DNA from: Streptomyces fuscichromogenes
GTDB lineage: Bacteria > Actinomycetota > Actinomycetes > Streptomycetales > Streptomycetaceae
DNA length: 64,000 bases
Reading direction: 5' to 3'
Assembly: GCF_014645815.1 (NCBI RefSeq)
Contig: NZ_BMML01000025.1
Location: 62,001-126,000 of the forward strand
In this document: positions 43,408 to 51,314 of the stretch, one piece after another
How the letters are laid out: each line of letters starts with the position of its first letter
How positions within the stretch are numbered: the first letter of the stretch is position 1
The notes under the pieces: generated by a model
Seen by the model: the letters and a program-made list of their open reading frames with translations, nothing else
The model's database searches: none
Told to the model about the DNA's origin: nothing
Position numbers and translations under genes: made by a program

Positions 43408-44310
43408 TCAGGACGGTGAGCGGGTGGCCTTCGAGGTGGTGGCCTTCGTGGTGGCCTTCGTGGCGGCCTTCTTCGCCGGAGCGGCCTTCTTCGCGGCGGC
43501 AGCCCGCTTCTGCGGCGTGGCCGTGGCCTTCTTCGCCGGGGCCGTCCTGGGTGTCGCCTCGGTCGCCTTGCGTGTCGGCGTGGTCGCCTTCGCGGCGGGC
43601 GCTCCCTGGTCCGGTGCCGCCGCGGCCGGGCTCTGCGCGGCGCCGGGCCCCCTGAGTCCGCCCAGGCAGAACGCCCAGACCTCCTCGGCGGTGATGGGGG
43701 AGGGGTGGGCGCCGACCGGTGCCGCGGGGGCCTGTGCCGTGAACATCGCCGTCTGCATGATCAGGGACGCGGTGCGCCGGGGCTTCGCGGTCACGGCCTG
43801 GCCCGCCTCCACCGACTCCTCGACCAGCTCCGTGAAGTAGGCGAGCAGCGGCAGGTGGGCGGAGGCCACCTGGTCCGGGTGGGTGACCAGCAGCTGGATC
43901 GCGAAGTCGGTGAAGAGCGGGGACTGCTGGCCGGCCCGCGGAGTGGAGGAGGCGTACAGCAGGTCGACCGCGATCTTCAGCCGGTCCAGCGGGTCCCGCC
44001 CCGCGGCGGCCCGCTCCCGGATCTCGGCCGCCGACTTCGAGAGCGCGTCCTCGAAGAGCGCGAGCAGCAGCTCGTGCTTGCCGTCGAAGTGCTGGTAGAA
44101 GCTGCGCAACGACTGCCGGGAGCGTTCCACGACCTCCTGCACGGTGAAGTCGGTGGTGCCCTTGTCGGCGATCAGCTCCTGGGCGGCGTCGAGGAACCGC
44201 TGGACGCGCTGTTCGGCGCGGAGCTTCGCGGCCCGGGTGGACCGCTCGACGGCGCGCTGCCGCCAGGCGGGCTCGGGGGTCTCGACCGGTTCTGCGGGGA
44301 CGGCACTCAT
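43408..44310 (-). CDS. TetR-family regulator with lysine/alanine-rich C-terminal tail
   Basis: 300 residues. A TetR helix-turn-helix lies at about 30-80 (LIADKGTTDFTVQEVVERS, then FYQHFDGKHELLLALF), and a ligand domain follows to about 220. The last 80 residues are a low-complexity tail of Ala, Lys and Thr with repeated AKKA and TKAT units, like the tails of histone H1 and actinobacterial HU. This is unusual for TetR proteins. It is divergent from the ACAD operon at 44478 with a perfect palindrome between, which suggests autoregulation and control of the surrounding operons. Confidence 0.9.
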   Translation of the reverse strand: MSAVPAEPVETPEPAWRQRAVERSTRAAKLRAEQRVQRFLDAAQELIADKGTTDFTVQEVVERSRQSLRSFYQHFDGKHELLLALFEDALSKSAAEIRERAAAGRDPLDRLKIAVDLLYASSTPRAGQQSPLFTDFAIQLLVTHPDQVASAHLPLLAYFTELVEESVEAGQAVTAKPRRTASLIMQTAMFTAQAPAAPVGAHPSPITAEEVWAFCLGGLRGPGAAQSPAAAAPDQGAPAAKATTPTRKATEATPRTAPAKKATATPQKRAAAAKKAAPAKKAATKATTKATTSKATRSPS

Positions 44311-44401
44311 GAGCAGAACGGTACTCCACGTATGTGAAAAGGAGGGGCGCTCCCCCTACCGAATCGCACTCCGTAAGAAACAAGAGTATTACTTTCGCAG
44401 A

Positions 44402-44420
44402 GCGAGAATGATATTCTCGC
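44402..44420. promoter_or_regulatory. Palindrome with core GAGAAT-GAT-ATTCTC (TetR-type operator, site 2)
   Basis: GCGAGAATGATATTCTCGC: the arms pair over 8 of 9 bases and the 15-base core (44404-44418) is perfect. It lies between the divergent TetR and ACAD genes and contains TATTCT, a possible -10 for the ACAD operon. Confidence 0.75.
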
Positions 44421-44477
44421 CGATCCGGGCTCACGCTCGGTGTGCGGCCACCGGGTACGGACAGGGCGGAGGCGGGC

Positions 44478-45332
44478 GTGGAGTTCGAACTCGACGAGGA
44501 CCAGCAACTGCTGCGGCGCACGGTGCGCGAGACGGTCGCCAAGGTGCGCGACCGGCCCGGGGACCAGCAGTGGAGCACCTACCGCCGGCTCGGCTGGCTG
44601 GAGGCGCCGCCGTTCGAACTCACCCTGATCCTGGAGGAGTTGGGCTATGCGGCCGACCCGACCCCGTTCCTGGCCACGGCCACCTGGTTCGCCCCGCTGA
44701 CCGGCCGGCTGCCGGACGGCAGTGGCACCGCGGTCTTCGACGGCACCGGGCGGTACGTCCTGGACGCCGACCGGGCCGACGAGGTCGCGCTGCTCACGCC
44801 GGACGGCGTGGTCGTCGTACCCGGCGCCGAACTGGCCGCGCGCCGGGTACCCGTGCTCGACGCGAACCTGCACGTGGCCGAGGTCGAGACCGGCGCCCTC
44901 GCCGAAGGCGTGCCCGACCTGGCGCTGACCGGGCTCGCGGCCACCGCGGTCGGCGCCTGCCGCCGGATCCTCGACCTGAGCCTGGAGCATGTGAGGCGGC
45001 GGGTGCAGTTCGGCCGCCCGCTCGGCTCCTTCCAGGCCGTCAAGCACAAGGCCGCCGACATGCACGTGGCGATCGAACGGGCCCGCGCCCTGACCCACTT
45101 CTCCGCCCTGACCATCGCGGAGGACGACCCCCGACGCACCCGGGCCGCCCACATGGCCAAGGCCGCGGCGGGGGAATGCCAGCGGGTGGTCTTCCGGCAC
45201 GGCTTGCAGCTCTTCGGAGCCATGGGCTTCACCTGGGAGAACGAACTCCAGCACCACCTGAAGCGAGCCCAGGCCTGCGACCTGCTGCTCGGCACCGCGT
45301 CCGCGCACAGGAAGGCCCTGCTGGCCTCATGA
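44478..45332 (+). CDS. Acyl-CoA dehydrogenase, small-type subunit of second ACAD pair
   Basis: 284 residues from the GTG at 44478 with GGAGG upstream, giving VEFELDEDQQLL. It is short and lacks the middle-domain TEPxxGSD loop; similarity is in the C-terminal domain (RRRVQFGRPLGSFQAVKHKAADMH, then LQLFGAMGFTWENELQHHLKRA). The catalytic segment is absent. Like 38938 it looks like a FadE28-type partner. Its stop overlaps the next ACAD start (ATGA). Confidence 0.9.
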   Translation: MEFELDEDQQLLRRTVRETVAKVRDRPGDQQWSTYRRLGWLEAPPFELTLILEELGYAADPTPFLATATWFAPLTGRLPDGSGTAVFDGTGRYVLDADRADEVALLTPDGVVVVPGAELAARRVPVLDANLHVAEVETGALAEGVPDLALTGLAATAVGACRRILDLSLEHVRRRVQFGRPLGSFQAVKHKAADMHVAIERARALTHFSALTIAEDDPRRTRAAHMAKAAAGECQRVVFRHGLQLFGAMGFTWENELQHHLKRAQACDLLLGTASAHRKALLAS

Positions 45333-46486
45333 GACTCGCCGACGATCCCGAAGTGGACGCATTCCGTGCCGAGTTCGCCGCCTTCCTGGACGCCCACCTG
45401 CCCGCGGAGGCCGAGGCGCGGGAACGCTCCCGCTCCAGTGCCCACGTCCCCGACTGGGCGCGCCGCTGGCAGCGCACCCTGTTCGACGCGGGCTGGCTGC
45501 TGCCCGGCCAGCCGGCGGAGTTCGGGGGCCGCGACGCCACGCTGCCGCAACAGCTCGCGCATCTGGAGGAGTTGGCGCACCGCCGGATCTACCACAGCTT
45601 CAACCCGCAGGGTCTGGGGATCATCGCCGCGTCGCTGATCACCTTCGGCACCGCGGAGCAGAAGCGCCGCTGGGCGGTGCCGATCCTGCGCGCCGAGATC
45701 ACCGCGGCGCTCGGGATGAGCGAGCCCGAGGCCGGCTCCGACCTGGCCTCCCTGCGCACCCGGGCGGTTCTCGACGGCGGCACCTTCACCGTCGACGGCC
45801 AGAAGATCTGGACCTCCGGCGCCCACGACGCCGACGTCCTGCTCGCCTTCGTGCGCACGGACCCCGACGCACCCAGGCACCAGGGCATCAGTGCCCTGCT
45901 GATCCCCACGGCCGCCGAGGGCGTCGTACGGCGTCCCTTCGGCTCGATCGCCGCCGAGGACGACCTCGACTTCAACGAGGTGTTCCTCACGGACGTCCGG
46001 GTACCGCGGGAGAACCTCGTCGGGCCGCTGAACGAGGGCTGGCGGGTGGCCAACGGCTCCCTGGGGCACGAACGCACCCTGCTGTGGCTGTCGTTCGCCG
46101 AACGCCTGGAGGACCTGGTGCAGGACGCCGCCGACGTCGGCGCCGGCCAGGAGTGGTACGCCACCCTCCTCATGGACCTCCAGGCGCTGCGGCTGCTCGG
46201 CTACCGGCAACTCGGCCCGGACCGGGACCCCGCCGAGCTGTCCGTCCTCAAGCTGCTCGGCTCCGAGGCCGTCCAGTCGGCCTCGCTGCACGCCCTGGAG
46301 GCCCACGGCACCGACGCCCTGCCGCACCCCGCCCGCACCGGGCCCTACCACCACATGAACAACGAGGCGTTCATCGCCAGCTGGTTCGAGCGGTACGCGC
46401 GCAGTTTCGCCGGCACCATCGCGGGCGGCACCAGCGAGATCCAGCGCAACATCGTCGCCGAGCGCATCCTCGGCCTCCCGCGATAG
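45329..46486 (+). CDS. Acyl-CoA dehydrogenase, large-type subunit of second ACAD pair
   Basis: 385 residues with full ACAD motifs: GMSEPEAGSDLASL, VDGQKIWTSGAHDAD and a C-terminal IAGGTSEIQRNIVAERILG. Gly stands at the position of the usual catalytic Glu, as in the gene at 37793. Coupled to 44478, it probably forms a heteromeric dehydrogenase for a bulky acyl-CoA. Confidence 0.93.
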   Translation: MRLADDPEVDAFRAEFAAFLDAHLPAEAEARERSRSSAHVPDWARRWQRTLFDAGWLLPGQPAEFGGRDATLPQQLAHLEELAHRRIYHSFNPQGLGIIAASLITFGTAEQKRRWAVPILRAEITAALGMSEPEAGSDLASLRTRAVLDGGTFTVDGQKIWTSGAHDADVLLAFVRTDPDAPRHQGISALLIPTAAEGVVRRPFGSIAAEDDLDFNEVFLTDVRVPRENLVGPLNEGWRVANGSLGHERTLLWLSFAERLEDLVQDAADVGAGQEWYATLLMDLQALRLLGYRQLGPDRDPAELSVLKLLGSEAVQSASLHALEAHGTDALPHPARTGPYHHMNNEAFIASWFERYARSFAGTIAGGTSEIQRNIVAERILGLPR

Positions 46487-46498
46487 AGGACACCCGCC

Positions 46499-47290
46499 AT
46501 GGAGCAGATCCTGTACGACGCCGAGGACGGCATCGCGACGATCACCCTGAACCGCCCCGAGGCCGCCAACGCCCAGACCATGGCGCTCCTCGACGACCTC
46601 GACGCCGCCTGGACGCGCGCCGCCCGGGACGAGGCGGTGAAGGTGGTCGTGCTCAGGGCGAACGGCCGGCACTTCTCCGCGGGCCACGACCTGAAGGACC
46701 GCTGGCCGGGGCCCGGCGAGATCACCCTGGAGTGGATCTACGACGTCGAGACGCGCCGGTACCTCGAGTACTCGCTGAAATGGCGCAACATCCCGAAGCC
46801 CACCATCGCGGCCGTCCAGGGCAAGTGCATCGCCGCCGGGCTGATGCTGTGCTGGCCGTGCGACCTGATCGTGGCCGCGGAGAACGCGGAGTTCTCCGAC
46901 CCGGTGGTCCACATGGGCATCGGTGGGGTCGAGTACCACGGCCACACCTGGGAGCTGGGGCCCCGGAAGGCCAAGGAGATCCTCTTCACCGGTCGCCCCC
47001 TGACCGCGCACGAGGCCGAACAGGCCGGCATGGTCAACAGGGTCGTCCCGCCGGCCGAACTCGGTCCCGCGACGGACGAACTGGCCCGGCGGATAGCGCG
47101 GATGCCGTCGTTCGGACTCCGCCAGGCCAAGCGCGCCGTCAACCAGACCCTCGACGTCCAGGGCTTCTACGCCGCCCTCCAGTCCGTCTTCGACATCCAC
47201 CAGACCGGGCACGGCAACGCCCTGAGCGTGGACGGCCGTCCGATCCTGACCGGGCTGGACGAGATGAAGAGCCGTCTGCGGCGGTCCTGA
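46499..47290 (+). CDS. Enoyl-CoA hydratase
   Basis: 263 residues of the crotonase family: ATITLNRPEAANAQTM, NGRHFSAGHDLKDRW, and VQGKCIAAGLMLCWPCDLIV. It would hydrate the product of the ACAD pair just upstream (12-base gap). It is the last gene of the plus-strand operon and is followed by a strong hairpin. Confidence 0.93.
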   Translation: MEQILYDAEDGIATITLNRPEAANAQTMALLDDLDAAWTRAARDEAVKVVVLRANGRHFSAGHDLKDRWPGPGEITLEWIYDVETRRYLEYSLKWRNIPKPTIAAVQGKCIAAGLMLCWPCDLIVAAENAEFSDPVVHMGIGGVEYHGHTWELGPRKAKEILFTGRPLTAHEAEQAGMVNRVVPPAELGPATDELARRIARMPSFGLRQAKRAVNQTLDVQGFYAALQSVFDIHQTGHGNALSVDGRPILTGLDEMKSRLRRS

Positions 47291-47292
47291 AC

Positions 47293-47316
47293 GGGAGGGG
47301 GTCCGGGCCCCCTCCC
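47293..47316. terminator. Bidirectional terminator hairpin
   Basis: Nine-base perfect arms (GGGAGGGGG and complement) with a 6-base loop, in the 36-base gap between two convergent genes; it can serve both. Confidence 0.7.
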
Positions 47317-47326
47317 GGCCCCGGCC

Positions 47327-48388
47327 TCAGCCGAGTACCGCGGTGAACAGGGGGAGGTCCACGGTGGTACGGATACCGGGTGCGGCCGCGCAGACCGCGG
47401 GGACGGCGTTGACCGCCCGGTGTGCGGTGTATCCGGGGGAGACGGCGGCGAGCCGCTCCAGCGGCACCGGGAACCGCATGTCGATGTCCAGGGGCGTGTC
47501 GCCGTCGACCGTCAGATGCCAGCCGGTGGCACGCAGGTCCCAGTCCACGTCCAGCTCCGTGGTGCAGTACCAGGTCGCGTCGAACTCCAGCAGCGTGCGC
47601 CCGCCGTGCCGGCCGGAGAGTGTGACCCGCTGCGCGGCCACCGTCCCCGCGCGCAGCACGCCGGCGGCGATGGCGGTCGTGCGCACGGCGGTGGCGGTCC
47701 GGCCCCGGGCCTCGACGGATTCGAGGGGCAGGCCCAGAGCGTCGGCCACCAGCCGCAGGGACGGCCCGAAACCCGACCGGACGTGTGCCAGGCGGCCTTC
47801 GTCGAAGGCGCCGGCCGGTGTCTCTCCGAAGCCCATCACGTCGAAGAGCAGCCCCGGAGAGTTCCGTCGCGACAGATCGGCGTACTCGTGGACGGTCAGC
47901 TTCTCCAGCCGCCGCTGCACGGAGGCCAGGACGAGCGGTACGGCCTCGGTGATGAAACCCGGACTGCTCCCCGTGGCGTGCAGTGACGTGCCGCCCCGCG
48001 CGCAGGCCTCCTCGATGCGGAGCCTCAGTCCGGGATCCAGACCAGGCGGGTGGTGGAAGCCGCCCGCCGTGGTCACCACGTTCGCACCGGACGCCAGCAG
48101 GGCGCACAACTCGCCGGGGTCGGTCGCGCGGGGCATGTAGAGCACGCAGTCGGCGCCCAGCGCGAGTATCTCGTCGGGGTCGCACGTGGTGACGACCCCG
48201 GTCGGACCGCTTCCGCACAGCTCGCCGGCGTCCCGGCCGGCCTTGTCCGGACCGCTGACGTACACACCGGCCAGAGCCATGCGCGGATGGTCGACGACGG
48301 CACGCAGCGAGCGCGAACCGATGTTCCCGGTGGCCCACTGCACGACCCGCAGGCGCCGCTCCGGATCCCGGGGATGCCGTGTACTCAT
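47327..48388 (-). CDS. NAD(P)H-dependent dehydrogenase, DapB/amine dehydrogenase-like
   Basis: 353 residues. The N-terminal Rossmann fold (RVVQWATGNIGSRSLRAV) is like that of dihydrodipicolinate reductase and 2,4-diaminopentanoate dehydrogenase, and the C-terminal domain is of the family seen in many actinobacterial catabolic clusters. The start overlaps the CMD stop (ATGA). The reaction is not known for this group; reduction or oxidation of a keto or imino intermediate is likely. Confidence 0.82.
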   Translation of the reverse strand: MSTRHPRDPERRLRVVQWATGNIGSRSLRAVVDHPRMALAGVYVSGPDKAGRDAGELCGSGPTGVVTTCDPDEILALGADCVLYMPRATDPGELCALLASGANVVTTAGGFHHPPGLDPGLRLRIEEACARGGTSLHATGSSPGFITEAVPLVLASVQRRLEKLTVHEYADLSRRNSPGLLFDVMGFGETPAGAFDEGRLAHVRSGFGPSLRLVADALGLPLESVEARGRTATAVRTTAIAAGVLRAGTVAAQRVTLSGRHGGRTLLEFDATWYCTTELDVDWDLRATGWHLTVDGDTPLDIDMRFPVPLERLAAVSPGYTAHRAVNAVPAVCAAAPGIRTTVDLPLFTAVLG

Positions 48389-48912
48389 CCCTCGCCCGCC
48401 ATCCCCGCGTCGTCCGTACCGGCATCCGGTTCCACCCCGAAGGTGTTGTACGCCATGGCCTGGAGGCGGTACGCGCCGACGACGAACACGAACTCCATCA
48501 ACTGCGGTTCGTCGAGTTCCTTCGCCAGTTCCGCGTACAGCGCGTCCGAGAGCGAGGAGGCGGTGTCCAGTTCGTCCACCGCCCGGTTCACCAGGGTGTC
48601 CGCGCCCCGGCGCACCCCTTCCACCTCCTCGTCCGTGACCCCCGCCGCCCGCGCCATCGGTACGTGGTGCGCCCACTCGTAACGGCAGCGGTTGCGCCAG
48701 GCGACCCGCAGGACCGCCAGTTCGCGCATCCGGTCCGGGAGCGTGCCGCGGTAGACCAGTTGGGTGCTGAAGGTCAGGAACGCCCTGGCCAGGCGCGGAT
48801 GGTTCAGCAGCAGGCCGAGCGCGTTGGAGGGTGGTATGGTGCGGCCGCCCGTCAGCGGCCGCAGGACCTCGGCGTCCCAGTCCTCGTACGGTACGGGCGG
48901 CAGCCTCGTCAC
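48385..48912 (-). CDS. Carboxymuconolactone decarboxylase (AhpD-like) family protein
   Basis: 175 residues, all-alpha. The family core is RMRELAVLRVAWRNRCRYEWAHH, with a Glu and a His typical of the CMD branch but no CxxC of peroxidase-type AhpD. The GTG start overlaps the SDR stop (GTGA). Such proteins accompany many catabolic operons and may act as decarboxylases, lactonases or isomerases; I cannot decide which. Confidence 0.85.
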   Translation of the reverse strand: MTRLPPVPYEDWDAEVLRPLTGGRTIPPSNALGLLLNHPRLARAFLTFSTQLVYRGTLPDRMRELAVLRVAWRNRCRYEWAHHVPMARAAGVTDEEVEGVRRGADTLVNRAVDELDTASSLSDALYAELAKELDEPQLMEFVFVVGAYRLQAMAYNTFGVEPDAGTDDAGMAGEG

Positions 48913-49637
48913 GTGTTGCGGCCCCCGTTCACGCCGATGATCTGGCCGGTGATGTAGCCGGCCTCCTCGCTCACCAGGAAGGAACAGGTCGCCGCGATGT
49001 CCTCGGGGCGGCCCACGCGGCGGACGGGGGTGCGCGCGACGTGGTCCTCGACGGTGCCGCCGAGGCGCTGTTCGCGCTCCGCGGTGCGCAGCATCGGGGT
49101 GTCGACGAAGCCGGGCGGGATCGCGTTGACGGTGATGCCCCGCGGGCCCAGCTCCAGTGCGAGGGACTTGGTCAGCCCGTTCACCGCGGACTTGGCGGCG
49201 ACGTAGTGCGCCATGAACGGCTGCCCCGAGTGGGTACTGGAGGAGGAGATGTTCACGATGCGGCCCCAGTGCCCCTCCCACATGTCCGGCAGCGCCGACT
49301 GCACGCAGTGGAAGACACCGTTCAGATTGATGTCGACGACCCGCTGCCAGTCGGCGAAGGACAGGTCGCCGAAGCGCGTGAAGCCGTCCTTGCCGGCCGC
49401 GTTGACGAGCACGGAGACCGGGCCGAGACGCTCGCGCACCGCGTCCATCGCCTTGTCGACCTGGGCCCGGTCGGTGACGTCGACGGTGAGCCCGTAGGCC
49501 TCCGGCGCCGGGACGAGGTCCAGTACGGCGACCTTCAGCCCGTCGGCGGCGAGCCGGCGGGCCACGGCCAGGCCGATGCCGGAGGCGCCGCCCGTGACGA
49601 CCGCCGTGCGCACCGGGACGGGGGCTGCCCCGGTCAT
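48909..49637 (-). CDS. Short-chain dehydrogenase/reductase
   Basis: 242 residues with a complete SDR site: TGGASGIG, VNAAG, catalytic Ser in NISSSSTH, YVAAK and ITGQIIGVNGG. The start overlaps the TauD stop (ATGA). It may oxidise the alcohol made by the dioxygenase encoded just upstream. Confidence 0.93.
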   Translation of the reverse strand: MTGAAPVPVRTAVVTGGASGIGLAVARRLAADGLKVAVLDLVPAPEAYGLTVDVTDRAQVDKAMDAVRERLGPVSVLVNAAGKDGFTRFGDLSFADWQRVVDINLNGVFHCVQSALPDMWEGHWGRIVNISSSSTHSGQPFMAHYVAAKSAVNGLTKSLALELGPRGITVNAIPPGFVDTPMLRTAEREQRLGGTVEDHVARTPVRRVGRPEDIAATCSFLVSEEAGYITGQIIGVNGGRNT

Positions 49638-50440
49638 GCGAAGGCCTCGTCACCCACGACGGTGGTCCGGTGCAGCAGCCGCTCGGAGCTCTCGTCGTAG
49701 GGCAGCGCCCGGTGCAGGATCCCGGTGTTGTCCCACACGACCAGGTCGCCGACCTCCCAGTCGTGGGTGTAGCGGAACCGCTGCTGGGTGGTCCAGTCGA
49801 GCAGGTCGTCGAGGAGGGCACGGCTCTCCTCGGGGTCCATTCCGACGACGTGGTCGGCGGTGGCTCCGGCGACCAGGGAACGGCGGCCGTCCCGGCGCCG
49901 CCACACCAGGGACATCTCGTGGGCGGGCTGGGTGCGCCAGCCGGCCAGCTCCGTTGGCGTGGGGTCCGGGGTCACCAGCCGCTGCGCCGCCTCGAAGGTG
50001 TGCACCACCCGCAGGGTCTCGTAGCGTTCGCGGTCCTTGTCCGGCAGGTTCTCGTACGCGGCGTAGGTACTGGCGAAGTCCGTGCCGCCGCCCACCGTGG
50101 CCACGTGCCGGGCGGTCAGGGTGGTCGCCCTGACGGGCACGTCGTCGCTGGTGCCGTCCAGGTGCCAGAAGAAGGCGCCCTTGAGGTACCTGGCGCTGGT
50201 GCTCTTCTCCGGGTTGATCGAGATGGGGAAGATCTCCTGACCGCGCAGCGCGACCACCTCGCCGAGCCGTCGGCTGAACGCCAGCTGCTGCGCGTCGTCG
50301 AGGTGCAGCCCGCGCACGACCAGCACACCGCGCCACTTGAGCGCCTCGACGCAGCGATGCACGAAGGTGTCGTCGAGCGGGTCCGCCACGCCGGTGAACT
50401 CCACGCCGAGCGACGGGCTCACCGCCTTGGAGTCGATCAT
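49634..50440 (-). CDS. TauD/TfdA-family Fe(II)/2-oxoglutarate dioxygenase
   Basis: 268 residues. The iron site is H-x-D in FWHLDGTSD, with the distal His in GILHRALPYD and an Arg a few residues later for 2-oxoglutarate. It differs from the SyrP-like enzyme at 4151 and resembles small-molecule enzymes of the TfdA type. I chose the ATG at 50440; an ATG at 50470 lies inside the operator. It is the first gene of a four-gene operon and probably hydroxylates the substrate or cleaves an ether or sulfonate bond. Confidence 0.9.
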   Translation of the reverse strand: MIDSKAVSPSLGVEFTGVADPLDDTFVHRCVEALKWRGVLVVRGLHLDDAQQLAFSRRLGEVVALRGQEIFPISINPEKSTSARYLKGAFFWHLDGTSDDVPVRATTLTARHVATVGGGTDFASTYAAYENLPDKDRERYETLRVVHTFEAAQRLVTPDPTPTELAGWRTQPAHEMSLVWRRRDGRRSLVAGATADHVVGMDPEESRALLDDLLDWTTQQRFRYTHDWEVGDLVVWDNTGILHRALPYDESSERLLHRTTVVGDEAFA

Positions 50441-50461
50441 GAAAACGCCCCTTTCGTTTGC

Positions 50462-50476
50462 GAGAATCATATTCTC
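50462..50476. promoter_or_regulatory. Palindrome GAGAAT-CAT-ATTCTC (TetR-type operator, site 3)
   Basis: A perfect palindrome 21 bases upstream of the TauD start. On the minus strand it contains TATGAT, a good -10 element for that operon. Confidence 0.75.
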
Positions 50477-50499
50477 ATCGGTGTGGGGCGGGAAGTGAA

Positions 50500-50514
50500 G
50501 AGTATGAGATTCTC
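50500..50514. promoter_or_regulatory. Palindrome GAGTAT-GAG-ATTCTC (TetR-type operator, site 4)
   Basis: One mismatch from site 1, 38 bases from site 3 in the same divergent gap, upstream of the -35 element of the plus-strand operon. Confidence 0.65.
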
Positions 50515-50526
50515 GTGTTCGAGTCC

Positions 50527-50557
50527 TTGATTCGCGCAAAGTGAGAATGTAGTTTCC
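50527..50557 (+). promoter_or_regulatory. Promoter of the P450/SDR operon with half operator (site 5)
   Basis: TTGATT (50527-50532), 17 bases, TAGTTT (50550-50555). GAGAATGTAGTTTCC (50543-50557) overlaps the -10 and keeps the left half of the GAGAAT palindrome. AAGGAGG follows before the ATG at 50583. Confidence 0.6.
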
Positions 50558-50582
50558 AGCCCAACCGAGCAAGGAGGCTGGG

Positions 50583-51314
50583 ATGCGCTTGCAGAACAGG
50601 GTGGTGATCGTCACCGGGGCCGGCCAGGGCATCGGCGAGGGATACGCCAGGGCACTGGCCGCCGAGGGCGCGCGGGTCGTGGTGGCGGACCTGAACGAGG
50701 AGCAGGGCACCCGCGTCGCCAAGGACCTCGGCGACGCGCTCTTCGTCGGAGTCGACGTGGCGGACCCCTCCTCCGCCGAGCGGCTCGCGGCCACCGTGAT
50801 GGGCGAGTACGGCAGGATCGACCACCTCGTCAACAACGCGGCGATCTTCCACGGGATGCGCCGCGAGGGCGTCGTCACCGTCGACTACGACTACCTGGAC
50901 CGGTTCCTGAAGGTGAACCTGCTCGGTGCCCTGCACGTCACCCGCGCGGTGCTGCCGCACCTGAAGGAGGGCGCGGCGATCGTCAACCAGTCCTCCACCG
51001 CCGCCTGGCAGGCCACCGGCTTCTACGGACTCGCCAAGGCCGGCATCAACCACCTCACCATCTCGCTGGCCGCCGAACTCGGCCCGCGCGGCATCCGCGT
51101 CAACGCCATCGCACCCGGACCGACGGACACCGAGGCGGCCCGCGACATCATCCCGGAGGAATACCGCAAGGCCATGGTGCAGTCCTTCCCCCTCAAGCGC
51201 ATGGGTACCCCAGCGGACCAGGCGGGTGCGCTGCTGTTCCTGCTCTCCGACGACGCGTCCTGGGTCACCGGGCAGGTGCTCGCCGTGGACGGCGGATCGC
51301 TGGTGCGGCTGTGA
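50583..51314 (+). CDS. Short-chain dehydrogenase/reductase
   Basis: 243 residues with a complete SDR site: TGAGQGIG, NNAA, catalytic Ser in NQSSTAAW, YGLAK, and VTGQVLAVDGG. AAGGAGG precedes the ATG. It is the first of ten plus-strand genes, and the next start overlaps its stop (GTGA). With the aldehyde dehydrogenase it could take an alcohol to an acid. Confidence 0.93.
   Translation: MRLQNRVVIVTGAGQGIGEGYARALAAEGARVVVADLNEEQGTRVAKDLGDALFVGVDVADPSSAERLAATVMGEYGRIDHLVNNAAIFHGMRREGVVTVDYDYLDRFLKVNLLGALHVTRAVLPHLKEGAAIVNQSSTAAWQATGFYGLAKAGINHLTISLAAELGPRGIRVNAIAPGPTDTEAARDIIPEEYRKAMVQSFPLKRMGTPADQAGALLFLLSDDASWVTGQVLAVDGGSLVRL

Noticed and set aside
43410..43620. Repetitive DNA that could be a tandem repeat or CRISPR-like element
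   Set aside because: The repetition follows the Ala/Lys/Thr codons of the TetR tail and has no spacer structure.
44384..44398. GAGTATTACTTTCGC, weakly like the GAGAAT palindrome
   Set aside because: Too many mismatches in the right arm; it may simply be part of the AT-rich promoter of the ACAD operon.
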